DNA of 64,000 bases from Trichoplax adhaerens (taxonomy: Eukaryota; Placozoa; Uniplacotomia; Trichoplacea; Trichoplacidae). The position numbers and the translations under genes are program-made. Within the stretch, counting starts at the first letter, position 1. Each line of letters opens with the position of its first letter. The notes beneath the pieces were generated by a model, which was not told the origin of the DNA, made no database searches, and saw only the letters and a list, made by a program, of their open reading frames with translations. The stretch covers positions 1,326,202 through 1,390,201 of the forward strand of contig NW_002060946.1 of the NCBI RefSeq assembly GCF_000150275.1, in the 5' to 3' direction. Below, one piece after another: positions 1 through 16,600 of the stretch.

Positions 1-15
1 ACACAGTTTGCATAC

Positions 16-2893
<2,878 letters not shown>

Positions 2894-3653
2894 TTTTTGG
2901 CTGCTAAGGTAGTTTTACCTAAAACTGTTTAGATCATATTAATAGACAATTAGTTGAAAAAAATAAATAATCATTCTCATCAGTTGGTATGCAATTCCAT
3001 TGGTTAAGAATGTTGCTTGTGACTTTACTGTCAATTTCAGCACGTTAACGCATTATCATACGACGCTTGAAGGATCGATATCAACGGCTACGAGCGATCA
3101 CTGCTTTGGGTTTGTTATTGTTTACATGGACAAGTAAAACATTCGCCGTTTTCAATTTGAAAAATATTGCAGCAGATCGATGATGGAAGCTTTCATTTGG
3201 ACATTATATCGATTTATATTGACTAGTCTCAACTACGTGTGATCATCATAGACTAGAAAATGTTCTCCTTTGTCCATCTATTCAGTTGGTGTAGGTGATA
3301 CTACACTAAAATCGCTCTTAATCCTTGTAATGGAGTAAAATGATTGGTTGGAATGATGAGAATCATCAAGAATGAATTAGCCAGTGCAATTGTATGATGT
3401 TATTATCGCTTTTTTTTGTTCAGTAGTCGCTGTTATTAATTATTGATCAATGTTATTGACTCGTCGTCTACGAGTCAATAATTTTCATGGACTACCAGTA
3501 AAGTACCAGTAGGTAATCTTGTAGTAGTCCATGATACTGTCGACTGTATTATTTGGTTATTGCATGACTTGCTATCGTTGATGTCGTAGTCGACTACAGT
3601 ATACTGTTCAAAATAGAGTCCAATTCTACGGTCGAGTTTAAGCTTGAATTAGT

Positions 3654-3806
3654 AGACTAGTATTGGATGTTTACTGTTTAGTGTCTTGGCTAGCAGATTT
3701 TGTTGAGTAGTAGAGTATATTGTTGAAAATAGTCAAGGACCAGTCGATAAGAGTTTGGAAATACCAGACTAGTGTTGAATGTTGACTGTTTAGCGTCTTG
3801 ACCAGT
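3654..3806. repeat. imperfect 40-bp direct repeat, offset 112 bp
   Basis: The units at 3654-3694 and 3766-3806 share AGACTAGT-TTG-ATGTT-ACTGTTTAG-GTCTTG with scattered substitutions. It looks like an old local duplication. Confidence 0.7.
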
Positions 3807-3935
3807 GGTCGTATAAATACAGCAGGTGGTCGACGTCAGCACTCAGCATGTGAGACATGCATGTCGTGATTTCAGATTGAGTACGCAAGTCACGGTATGA
3901 CGCCTTGCCGTCAATGCAACAAGCCCATGGGTAAT

Positions 3936-3961
3936 GCTACAGTACAGTACTGTACTGTAGC
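3936..3961. repeat. 26-bp perfect palindrome of ACAGT/ACTGT words
   Basis: The left half GCTACAGTACAGT is followed directly by its exact reverse complement. The palindrome lies between two copies of AGCCCATGGG (3922-3931 and 3970-3979), about 1.05 kb upstream of the MAGI start codon. It could form a cruciform or bind a dimeric factor; no function is shown. Confidence 0.85.
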
Positions 3962-6820
3962 AATGGAGTAGCCCATGGGGGCTGTTGTTCCTGGTACGGT
4001 GTAGATGTACGCGATGCTCGTCTACTGTCTCACCTCTACCATTGGCAGTCACATGGAAACAAATGCAACCCTTTACACAGAACATTGCCCCCTGTATTTA
4101 GACGGCTTTGCCAACCATGGCTTCAACACGGCTTGTGTTGGATTTTAATATGTGTGGGGTAGGTCTGAGCCAGTTTGTTGTATATAGAATGGAAATGTTG
4201 TCAATACAATGTTGTAGGCGGCATTGAGAACGGTGGACTAGCATCAATATGAAACATAAATGACGGTATCATTGAAACTGTAAAGTGGAAACCATTGACT
4301 TAACCAATTTAGAATTTAAAATATACGATCCATCACTAGTCATCGTAATAGCTAGTAATTAGTCATTATCGATTTCTTTAAAGATGGAAGCGCATGGATT
4401 ATCAATCTTATTAGCCTTTCAAGTCGTTCTAAAATGACGATTGATTAATTCATTAGGCATTGTACCGTCCAATTAATCATTATAGGATTGTTAAATGGGT
4501 GCTATGACTGTGGACGCTTTAGTCAACTACTTTGACGACACATTGTCTAGTATTCTTATGCTGCGACATCAACTCAATTTCAATCAAATTAAACGCATCG
4601 ATTAAATGCTTGTAAAATAGTCTACACACATGGAAATAGCTTCTGTAGTCAATGAAAAACAGTGAAGAGTCGATTGCTAGAAAATTTGAATAAAGGATGA
4701 CGTAGAATAGCTAGTAGAGTGTGAAAAGTGAGTCCACCAGTAATAACGTAATAACTACTACAGCATGAGTCGTGCGAACTAGTAACTCCTACAATTTCGA
4801 TTTGAATTGCGTGTAGGATTGTGCTAAAGTGTACTACACTTTCTACCCAATTGACATTTTTAGCGCGTTATTACAGTATTAAAATAAAATAAAAAATAAT
4901 AACGCCAAATCAACTCGGAAGTACAAGTTCTTTCAAGAAGCGTTTGTAGTTAAAATTGCGGTGTCCTCCTATTTCCAAACTGTGCCTGAATTAGGACAAT
5001 TAAGTATGGGAACTACTCAATTACATACTGCATAACAAATTATCACGCCTATGATAAAGCATGTAGTACAGTACATCGACTGCCAATATCGATTTTTAAC
5101 GTTGTACGGGATTTTCACTACGTTATCGGCGGAACAGTATGAGCGAAAGCGTATACTATTTTACGTTCTATCTAGAGATAGATATACATATGGATATACA
5201 TCTACCATTAATTAATTATTAATACGTGATCATATTGTACTGTCTGTATGTAGGTTACATCATAAGTACGCGAACAAACGGTCGAACTTTTCTACAAGGG
5301 TACACTGTACAACTTTTGTCAATTAGGATAAGGAATAGGCGTAGAATTACAGTATATCAAAGCGTGGCGATTTGAATAGTGTGTCTAAAATACAAAAAAA
5401 TATTTTAAAATTAACGTATACAGGGTAGGATCACTTTAGCGTTTGCCTAGAATTACTGATAGTTTACTATTAGTCTTATTTGAAAACGGAGCCTCAAGCA
5501 AAATAATACCCTTAAGCTAGGAGTACGTGCTGTGCAGTGTATACTGCAATTTGGATGGACGATTGCCAATTTACAACAAAGTACAAGTGTGTCAGATTGA
5601 TATCGCTTTACAAGTTGAAGGAGAGGCAACCACCGTCTATCCTTAGATCCAAACGATGGATTCACTCCAATCTAGCGTAAAAGGACTAAGTCAACAGGAG
5701 GGTCGAAACAATATCAAGCGTTTCTCTACTCCATGCCAGCAGGGACCTATGCCCACATGGATACGTTGAAGGTAAAAAAAATTTGCTATTCATTCTCATG
5801 ACTGTAGATGACAGTTGTAGGATATCAGCGTTGGTGATTGATAACAAATTAATTAATCCATCTCTGTCTGAAATAATGGATCGAAACAGGGCTAGCATTG
5901 TCAAACCGTTTCAACGCAACAAAATGGACTACTGAACAGTAGTGAAATACCTTGAAAGAGTTCACAAGTGATGTTGTAAGGCACTTGATATCTTCGTTTT
6001 GCTCTCTTCTCGTATAATAACGATTCAAATCGTGATCTTGAAATACTCTTCTCGATGAGAATAACACAGTAAGCAATATTAAGCGTAACCTAACGGCAGG
6101 ACTAGAGAATTTCAATCTGTCAATGCAACCTACTGTGCAGTCAAACTGTTAAAATAGCTTCAACTAATGCGGTACTACCGCTGGGCATACACAGTCTAGT
6201 AATTCTGCGCGTCTGTGTGGCGTTGGTGAATTTTATACCGACGCAACTTGTACTGGTAGTGCTTTTCAATTACGCTTCAACCGTTGACGTTGAAGCGAGA
6301 CCTTGAGTGTATTTCTAGTCCTTGATGCCAGTGTCTTGGACTCCGTATAGATAGAGTCAATAGGCGTGGCATCAGCGTTGTCTAGCGTTGACCGTCCACG
6401 CTAGTGACCCCAGTCGGTTGTGTATGCTACAGGGTGCAGTATAACGCACTACCTTGTTGTCATTTATTACAACACGGGGGCTGAGTCATCAGCCCACTGT
6501 GATCTATCACTGGATGTTATTGACTCATTCGTCAACAGCGTCATCACTAGAGTGTCTATTAAAAAGTTCAAAGTGGGTCGATGGAAAGCGCGTTGCGGAT
6601 AGCAGCAACAACTTTCCATCACAAGCCTTGTTATGGCTATGATAACCAATAGAATGGATGGTCAAGAGATGCATCCTATGTAGTCAAAGTGAATGATAAA
6701 TAGAAATTTCAATTTCGTCAAGGGGTTGGTCGACAATCCCAACCGTCAAACTTCGATGTCATGGAAAAGATATTTTAAAAATAATATTTCAAAAAAATGA
6801 AATAGTGGAAAGAATGTCAT

Positions 6821-6845
6821 GGGCGGGGTAGAAGCGCATGCGCTT
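6821..6845. promoter_or_regulatory. GC-box plus NRF-1-type palindrome, possible orphan promoter
   Basis: GGGCGGGG (6821-6828) is followed three bases later by the 14-bp palindrome AAGCGCATGCGCTT (6832-6845). Its core GCGCATGCGC fits the known NRF-1 site (YGCGCAYGCGCR). Both are GC-rich islands in AT-rich DNA and are typical of housekeeping promoters in animals. I could not find the matching gene on either side, so the role is inferred. Confidence 0.45.
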
Positions 6846-7791
6846 GTACACCCTTTCAATCCATTAAAAAATCCAATGATGAAATAGCCTTTGTAAAGCT
6901 CATCGGCTTCTTCTTTTGCAGATCAAGTCTTGAGTCAGTTTTCACCTGCAATTACCTTGGAGAGTATCCAATGGAGGATAAATCCTTGTTGATGTCACAA
7001 AACGTTGACTTAAGGCAATTTACACTTTCAAACAGTAGTCAATATACCAATATAGTACTAAGTTACAGATTGACTTTGCCAGCTCATTATTCTACACTGC
7101 ATCTTTCCCGCATGACTACATCACTGTATTTCATGATCAATTAGACTCCTTTTTTTATTCCTTTTATCAACTTATACAGTAAAATAAATCTCATACAATG
7201 ATGACAAAGAATTGGCTGTCATTTCGGCTTTACAAACGATCCTTACTATATTTGTGCCATTTTTTTAATGGTAACACCAATTATGTCATGCGAGCTACCT
7301 CATTTCTTAAAAGACGAATAAAAATGAAATCCATTAATCAACATAATAGGTCATATTATACCCTAGAATCAGAAATCGTCGATAAGAACCATTTTATTAG
7401 GGCTTTAAGTTATAAATTCTATCGATATCTTTAAAAAGTATTACCATTTGAGGGGTTAGATATACATTAAGTTAGCTTCGTTTCTCAATTCTAGGTGGAG
7501 ATATTCACTCAGATCATTATAAATTGATAATGCAGTTATAATTAGTTTTCGAAAATCATAGAAATAGAATTAAAATATTGACATAGATAATCCTTCAGTA
7601 ACCGTAATCAATGCAGAATTGGAGCTATACTGTAATAGATACTAAAGGGAGATAGAAAATATAAATGGATAAATCAAAAATGGTGGTGCTATCGATAATA
7701 ATATATAATTCGTCAACTATTTATACTGGAAGATCAACTGGATGTACACTAACACTCATAGTCGTAAAGTACATCATACTCTGACAATACA

Positions 7792-7981
7792 CTATCTCCT
7801 GCTTGATTGCACTTTCTTGTTTTTTCGTGCACGCGATTGCTGGGACATTGTTTCGTCTATCTTAACAATACCCACAATAAGCATTCTTTTTCTTTCTTGT
7901 GCAGGCAATTTATCGTGACCGTAGAATTTTAACGTATCAGCACGAAGGAGAACAAATATTTTTACTTCCTGTGGCAAATAT
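7792..7981 (-). CDS. candidate terminal exon, function unknown
   Basis: The minus strand shows a good 3' splice site (TTCAACTTCAG just upstream of 7981) followed by an open frame to a TAG at 7792-7794. It encodes about 62 residues that begin YLPQEVKIFVLL and end in a lysine/arginine-rich tail (RARKNKKVQSSRR). Composition is more protein-like than the surrounding AT-rich frames. I do not recognise the family. A possible upstream exon would be the 49-codon frame starting at 8399 on the same strand (MGKVVSPYACQND), but no convincing splice pairing joins them. It may be a chance frame. Confidence 0.2.
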
Positions 7982-10621
7982 CTGAAGTTGAATTAGTAAT
8001 CCATTGTGCGAATGCGCTTACGTAATGCAATTTTTTAAAATTATTCGTTGTCAAGTCGGGTCAAAATGTATCACTGCAGTACACAGATGTTAGTTCATTT
8101 CTTATCTACTGTCAATACGACGACCGGTTACTATTTTCAATTTATAGCAACCAATCAATAATATTATCTGTATACAATCCCTTTTATTTATAATTAATAA
8201 CATTCGTTTCTAAATTTATACGTTAGTGTTAACTCAATCAGCTGTTATTCTTTTACATATCGTAGCCATTAAGGGAATGAGTAAAGGAGTAAATTAGTAA
8301 TATGGCCATATAATACTGTACACTAATTTTGAAATGATAGACCGATGACGCATCGATAACGTCATTCTGGCAAGCATATGGCGAAACAACCTTTCCCATA
8401 GTGTACTACTATACAAGTGCCTATTGAATTAGTCGGTTGTGGGTTGAAAATAGTCGTTGTACATTGCTTTGGTATAACTTACTAGTTTCATGTTAGGTTT
8501 GATTGATTTTAGTGCTAGGTTAGGTTAGAGTGAACATTTAATCATTGCGAATAACAATCGGCAATAGATCCATATTCCCCAGAGTAACCATAAGTTTCTG
8601 ATCATCTTTCAACATTTTTGTACGGCATGAATAGTTACTATGGTATGCATCCAACATCCATTGTACAAACACGCTTGCCATATGCTAATTTCGATCCCGA
8701 TGTTGGCACAAACAATAGCCAACTGCATCATAGATCATTCAAGAATAGAATAGAAGTTGTTGGAGAATTTTCAACAATCAAGATGCCACGCAATGGGCAT
8801 CCCTCTTTATTTGATTTATTTATTGTGATGAGTTATACTGTTAGCGTCGGAGTAAATCTTGGCTGTCAATCATGGAATCAAACAAGGATCAAATTTAGAT
8901 CCAACTTGTAGCCAACTGGTTGAAACCACTTCAGCCTACAGCTAGAACATGCTCCAATTGGCCGCACCTACATCACTAACAGTATTAATATCATCAACAA
9001 TATCCATTCTAGTCTAAATCATCATGACGAACAACGAGTAATAGTTAGAATACAATAATGCTAAATAACTACTTCGTTCATGGAAAGAACTTCATGACCA
9101 AGTATTAAGCAATACAATAATATAAAACTACAAATCCAATGCTATGTAAACTTTCTAAAATTGACAATCTGATCATTATTTCATACAGGAACGACGATAA
9201 TAGCATCTTAACGAACTAATTACTATCAATCCAAAAAAGAAGAAATAGCAAATAAAATACATGTGAATCATGATGTTTTATACTATAACTATAATAATAT
9301 TAAAGGTCCTAATATTATACAACGCTTCCCATCGTCATTGATGATATTTTAGCAATAGATAAAGGGATAAAGCAAACAAATAGCGTATCAAAACAATTAC
9401 CCTTTCACATAGTTGGCATCCAAAAGATACATCGATTTTTCGGCAACGCTTGAAATATAGACATCTTTCATAGTATGATCACAAAATAGCATCATTTACA
9501 ATAGCAAAAAATAAACATTGACTTAGTTGTAGAGAACGCTAAACTACAGTAATTCTTGGACGAAGCTCAGTTTGAATGTAAAGTAAATTTGTTTAGGAAA
9601 TGGTTTCCTAGCAATTTAATGATAAGAAGTAAAAATAAACTCTTTTTCCAATAGAATTATTCCAATGCAGTGACCTTTCTACTAATTTTAATCGACATTG
9701 ATTTAAATTCTACTATACTGTAGCTTAATGTCATAAAATGCAAATAATTTCCAATCAGGAAATTAATTGTTTATGATAAAAAATGAAGCTACTGTATATC
9801 ATGAAAGTAAATAAATTACATTAAGCAATGCTATACGTATTATATCGATCATAACTCAATTATAAAATAATAATGCTAGAATGATAATGCGCGTAGGGTT
9901 GAACAAGTGCATTAAGGAGGTATATTTTTGGTATGGGATGACTCTTTTGTAAACCAAGTGTAGAACTTCATGATTACTCGGTGAAGTAATTGATTGTAAC
10001 ACAGATATCCGCTGTAGTATACTAAAAGTAAATCAAAAATTATTTTTTGGGTAGCCCTAACTGCGAGTATTCTACTTCTTTTTAGCAGTCTTTAACTGTG
10101 GCAGAGTTTACCATTTCTACTGCATACCGAAAGTAACAATCATACTTGCTGAAATTCTCTATTTTCTTTTTCAAATACTTACCATATATACTACCACAGG
10201 ATATTATTATATCACACACCGAAAGCTAACTTAAGAATATCTATTCAATATAGACGAGCAAATTATAACATTAGACGCAATTTCAGGATCGAAAACAATG
10301 CTCTTAAATAGAGAAAAATAGTTCATTTATTTCAGTATTTGATAGTTAAAAATTTATCACGTGTTTACTGTTTACAATACAGTGAAGTCATTGATATACT
10401 ATGATTAACGTACGAATATACTCAAATTTGTGCATCGCTTAGTTTAAGATAATCGAAATGCTTTGATGGCGTGATAATGAGCGCACTTTAAAGGAATTTA
10501 TTGCAAGATGATGATCTTTTCACATGTATAAACAACGGAATTTAAAAATACTATCTACTATCTACAACATTGGAACGATTTATATTTCGTATATAGGACA
10601 TCATCACAAAAATGTCAACAC
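7982..10621. other. intergenic, 3' side of WASHC4; no gene supported
   Basis: AT-rich spacer. A 97-codon open frame on the plus strand (8618-8911) has moderately protein-like composition but no motif, no clear splice partner and no recognisable homology. A short TTAGG-like run occurs near 8493-8530. Nothing else stands out. Confidence 0.5.
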
Positions 10622-13600
10622 CTATTCTAGAGCTGTTACATTCGAAGCAAGATCTGACGGATCAATAGTGCTTTCTGTATCAGAAACTTTAGAATCCTTA
10701 ATTTCCTTTTCAGTTATTACTTTCTCTGCACGGAAAAAGATTCTTGCACTGTTAAGTGAGTAATTTAGCAAAGTAAATTCCTATTGATAACAAAAAAAAT
10801 AAGTTCTTTAGTTTTAATCATATAGTGTTGTTAGCAGTAAGTAAATATGGTAAGGTTATGTAATAGCTAAATGTATCTACCATAGAGTAAGTTTCTAATC
10901 GTTTAAGGGTCAAATTCATTGTCTGCTGTAGTTTTTCATCATCTCTTCCACGTTGTCTCGACCTTCGAATTTCGTCCTGGAAAAATAACATTCATAAGTG
11001 ACAGAATTTTCAATACATATTTAGTGTTGAACACCGGCTTTAATCGGTGTATAAAGTTTAAGTTAAGAAACAGCTTAAATTACATTTTACAACATGTACA
11101 TGACATACCTTCTCTTTCATAAACCTTCCTTTAACGGATCGAAACCAATGTAGAGAGTCAAATGCACGGTGTTGATCCAGTAGTTTTAAGATGTAGGCTA
11201 CCCCTGTAAATGCATACATTTGGACGTATTTTAACTTAGAATAACGGTATAGGCTTATTTTCGGCAACTGAGTTGTATCAAACAACAAGTAACGGGAAGA
11301 AACTGTCAACTTGTATGCAAGTGAAAAATTTAAAGGATTATCCTTGCTGTTACAAGCATTACTTTTTACAATATTTTGCAAAACCTTAAAATCTTGAATA
11401 TGGTATACTTTTTAATACTTTTATTTACAAAAATATTACTTGCTAATCGCAATCTTAATTTTTGACTTCACTAATTGTGGTATTCATTACTTAAAATGTC
11501 ATCATTTAACCAATGTCATAGTTCATAACGGAAAACTAAGTATAAGTACTATTATAAAGAAAACCAAATGAATGCTCAAATTTTTTATACCGTATACAGC
11601 TATTCAATTTTTCCATACATATAGAAACATAATATATCGAAGTGAGCTTTTAATCTATAGTTATGATAAAGAGAGTATTTACCCATAGCAAAACCGTCAT
11701 CCGTAAATCCAGCGCCGACTTTATTTTTTCTATTTAATTTCTCTTTGGCTGAAATCATGTGCTCCACGTAGTTGATTGTCTGGTAATGATTTAATTTATT
11801 AACTACAACTATGAATACGTACGCAAATATCACAAATCTAACAAAATTACTAACCATTGGAGGTATGATTGCATAGAAATTACTTAAGTGCTTATTTTTA
11901 GGATCCCTAAATTCCGGCGCATAGACGTCAACTAGCATCTATTACGTAAGATAAATATCGTGATATTTTGATTTTAATTATGCCGTTAAACTAATGCGTT
12001 TATTCGTACCAAAAACGGTCCAGTACCTTAAAATACTCAGTACCCTCAGTGAAATTTTTAACCAAGTTACTTATAACACCATCCAAGTTAGTAGCAGCCT
12101 TTTTGGTATCCTCCGATAAATTCTCAGCATCAACGTATTCGAGAAAACTTGGCATTTCCTCCAAATCCGGAATGAATCTTCGCAGATTTATGATACATAA
12201 CTTATTATCATGATAGTATTCACTATCGCACAAATTTAACATACATAACATCAATCAATCAATATACCGAATAGCATTGCCACAACAATGTAAACCCCCT
12301 GAACGAATCATTCGTATATAACCCATGGCATTTCCTATAGTAATAGTTAAAGACAGATATCGTTAATATAATACTTCAATAAGCAATGTGAGGTAATAAT
12401 TATTTCGATCATTATACAGTCAAGGTTAATCTATAATACACTAATAGCTTTTTCATACCAATTTGACTTATTAAATTTCTAAACTGATCCAAGTAGCTCT
12501 GGCCATCCGATGATAACCCAAGCTTTCGTATGCCTTTATTAAATTTTTCTGCTCTTTCATAAGGATACTGTCAAAAGAAAATTAGCAACCACTTTATTCC
12601 TAACAGTACTAAATTATAATTTAGTCTACAGGATCTTAATATGAGCTAGCATGAAAAAGTTCTTACCCTATAATCCAGGTCTACTTTATTCTCCTTATAG
12701 TATCGAATATCCTATAGCAGATATTAGTGTACAAAAATTTTCTCTGGTAAGATATCATAATAAGGGACAGCACAAATAGAAAAATGTCGTACTATTACGT
12801 GCTGCCGTGCATACCTTAATAAGTCTAGCCTTTATATGTTCATCATATAAAAATTGTGAAAAAATGAAAAACTTCTTTCGTAATAGTTGATATGTATAGT
12901 TGACCTACAGTATAACAAAATCAACGATTAATGATAAAATCTTTAAGCTTCATCAACTTCCTCAAGAGATAAAATTTATGTATTATATTTTATCTCATTT
13001 TTCTATTTTGATCTACTAAATTTAATTCAATCAACAAAATTTATGAAGACTTTTGTGTATAGAAACGACAGTAAAAACAAAATCCCGTCAAGGCATCCAA
13101 ACTTTAAATTATAATTAGAGACTAAAATGATTGCTTACAGCAGTATTCATGATTCCGATCCCATGAGTACGGATCGAATTGGAGATGTGATCGATATTAA
13201 TTGTATTAAGGTGCTTGCTATTTGATGATCGTTCAACAAATACTTGGTTATTCAAATTGTACACATAGTGTGTAACGAAAATATGAAGATTTCTCATGAT
13301 TTCAAGTACATCTAGGCCCTTTTAAAGTTAAGAATTCATCGATAAAATGAAACTCTATCCATTAACGTTAATTGCATATCGCAAAGGTTGCACAAATGAT
13401 AATTTGATTACCTGTTCTAATGTCTGACTTGGCAAATGGGCTTCAGCCATAATCAAACCATATTTCTGACCAGCAAGAGTCCTCATCTCACCGTACGTCT
13501 TCCAATCGTGTAAAGCTACCGTAGTAAGATTATAGAATGTCTCTTCTAGATAGTTGGTTATGTGCTCTACAACAAATCGGATTGTATCGGTTAAATTACA

Positions 13601-16600
13601 TGTAGCTAATTCTATCTATTATATACGTATATTAGATAGAAAAGTGTCAATCTTATACCTTTTAGATTTATGAAATTATCAAAGAATCGAATAGGGCGAC
13701 ATTTCATAAAATGAGAGAGATCTCTTAAGCCAACCTGTACGATAGAATAAGTATCACATTCTATAAGAACACAGGCTTACACAGCGATTTCTTAGCAAAA
13801 GTCTTTGCTCTAAGTGTAAAACCTTGAAAGGATTTCTATCGTCTAATTTCAAGTGTGAATGAATATGCAACCGAAGATCGGTCTCAACTTCGCAGCAGAG
13901 CGGCTGCAAGAGGTGCTAATAACATGTGAAGATTGTACGAAAATGAGTTGAATTTTCATTAATATGATCGATATAAAACAGCAGCACAAACATTACACCT
14001 ACCTCTTTGATTTCGCTCATAACATTTTCCTGAAAGGCCTTCAACATTTTACCTTTATTTAACTCATGTTTAGCTTTGCGAAGCATTGGTACACAATCAC
14101 GAACAGCTCCAAGCATGTACTAATTTAAAATCAGAAAATTAGTTAAAATTCAGTACAAAAGTGCATTAAGACGGTTGCTTACGTGAATCCTGTGACATTC
14201 TGCAGGATTTTCAAACAAGTCTTGTAAATATACTGGAAAGACAACCTAAAATAAATAGCATTTATTAGAAATAATCCTGTAGCATGCATAGTTTTGGAAG
14301 ATAAGTAAGCATTAGTCATTTTAATTTAAAGTTCATTCATACATTATGCCAGTATACAAAGCTGCAATCACACGCTTCCTTTATCCTATAATTTCATGTA
14401 CGAAAAACAAATCCAAATCAGCTTCTACACGGAAAAAATCCTATTTATGTATGAATGGTATTAATTACGCTGCTACATGATAACTTGCCTATGACCCAAA
14501 TTCGCCAATGTGTCCAATGCTTTAGTCAATCCAATTATGAATGATAACTCATCATCTTTAAAGCAACGCTAAGCGAATCAAAAGTTAGATATTCAGAATA
14601 CAGTTAAAATCTCAAGAGTGTATATTACTAATCAGGAAGAATGCATACCATCTGTAAAGCCACACAAATAGCTAAGCGACAAATCAATATTCTCTCTTTT
14701 GTTCCTACAATACAATAGAGTTTTGTAGCTTGACGCATTCGCTAAATAAAACTTAAATTTATTCTGTAGCCTTACACTAATAAATAATAATTTGAGATAA
14801 AACGAAGACAAACCTGGACCATTTAAAGCATTCTGAGCTAAAATTAAAGCTGACAGGACGTCCTATCCACATATTGTAATGATATGTTAAGATATTATCT
14901 TCCTACTATGCTATAGTAAGATAAATTAAAAAGAAGAATGCTCACCAATCTAGCTTCTGTGTATTTTTTGTCGGACCTTAAACGCTTCTAAAAGAACATA
15001 AGAATAATATTAGAATCACATACAGATGATAACGACAAAAGATATTTAATACTGTACATACCTTAGACTTTTCAATCGCCTTTAACAAGAAATATACGAC
15101 AAACTGAATAACAACATTAATTGATTCAGCTATAACAACAGAGCGTCGGTGAAAAGTGTGATCGATTGCCTACAAGAATATTACATATCTTTCATGAAGT
15201 CAATCCTGATAAAAATTCAGAAATCATGCTATCCACCTACCTTTAGCATTTCTACCACTCTACAAATCGATAATACCGAACTTTTAGACATTGGCTTACC
15301 AAGAACAATATGCATGTTCAAAACAGCACGTACTAATAAACTTAGTTTATTAGCGAATGTAACGCCCTAAACAATAGTTTAAAAGCCAAATATTAATTTT
15401 TATGCAAATGCTATAATTGATACACCTCCTAAATCGAAGATCGCTTGATGTAAAAACGGAACCTGAACTAGCAACTTGTATCTTCGATTGAGGTCAGCAG
15501 ACGTTTCCTTGTCTCGGCTAAGTAGTTCTGATTCCATTTGGACCATCCAGGTACTAACTAGCAAATGGTACTGTTGTACGTCCCTACAATAATGCAATTA
15601 TTTATTCGATCAATCTTTGAAAGACTATGAAGATTAGATTTAATTTTCTAATGAATTACGCCTCATAATAGAACTGACCTAGATAAAGATTGACTAGCAC
15701 TAGTTAGATAAGACGATTTCGCTGCATTCGCCATTGTGATTAATTTTCTGTCGAGATTCTTACTATTAGAAGCAGGTGGCCAATGATTAATTATAAAATC
15801 TGATATAAACCAAACAATGTTGCCAACAACATGGACTCCTGGAATCTGTAAAATACAGATAATAAATTAAATGATCGTTTCTATACATTCTTAAAATAAG
15901 TGTTATTTACGGCAGCAATTACATAAATTCGCATAACACTGAAATAATATTTACAATACCTTCTTTGCATATTCTAATATTGACTTGACCATTTTTTTTT
16001 CCACCAGATTAAAAACATGATAATGCAATACTAACAATCCACATATACCGATGATATTATCGCGTTGATCAATTTCTTCTGCAGCTGCAGTACATAAAAG
16101 AGTCATTAATTAAATAGTAAAGTTATATTTGTAAGGTTGACTTGAGAATGTGATATTTGAATGCAAAATTTACCGTTCGACTGTTCAGTACGCTTAAAAT
16201 AGGATAATAAGTTTGCTCGAAACTCCTCTTCAAATGCACCGTTTCGGGTAACGCTCACGAACCCATCATCAAATGCTCGAGTTACACAGGACTAGGTTTT
16301 AAATGCGAAATAAATTAATTCCTCGAAAGTTATTATAATAACATATATAGCTGCATAACTACCGCCAAAGGATAATTAACCATACCTTAAATATGACACC
16401 ATTAAAGACTTTTCCATCTATCCTATTAACTAATTTATCTAGCTGTCGAAGTTTAGCAGAATCGATATCATAACGTTGTGGGTCAGCCAGGGCAGATTTG
16501 ATCATTCTACGCTCGAATAATATTGTTTGTGAAAAAAAAAGAATTATTAAACGATCTATACTGAGGTGTTAATAGCGGTTAATCAACGAGATATGACGAT

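Larger units (their letters stand above)
2894..6800. other. intergenic; inverted and direct repeats, no recognisable gene
   Basis: No coding region here can be supported by homology. The stretch has somewhat higher GC than the rest of the window and many TACTGTA/TACAGTA words. It contains a 26-bp perfect palindrome (3936-3961), an imperfect 40-bp direct repeat (3654-3694 and 3766-3806) and a nine-bp-stem hairpin near 6272-6298. Short open frames at 5453-5665, 5686-5904 and 5849-6115 (minus) overlap one another in different frames and show no conserved motif; I do not call them genes. Confidence 0.6.

Noticed and set aside
5453-6115. Three overlapping minus-strand frames, one with a hydrophobic N-terminus
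   Set aside because: They overlap in different frames with no homology or splice logic; probably chance in a slightly GC-richer stretch.
8493-8530. TTAGG-like repeats suggesting telomeric DNA
   Set aside because: Only two or three imperfect units inside ordinary sequence; far too short for an interstitial telomere.
8618-8911. 97-codon plus-strand open frame
   Set aside because: Composition is fair, but there is no domain, signal peptide, splice partner or recognised relative; left inside the intergenic entry.
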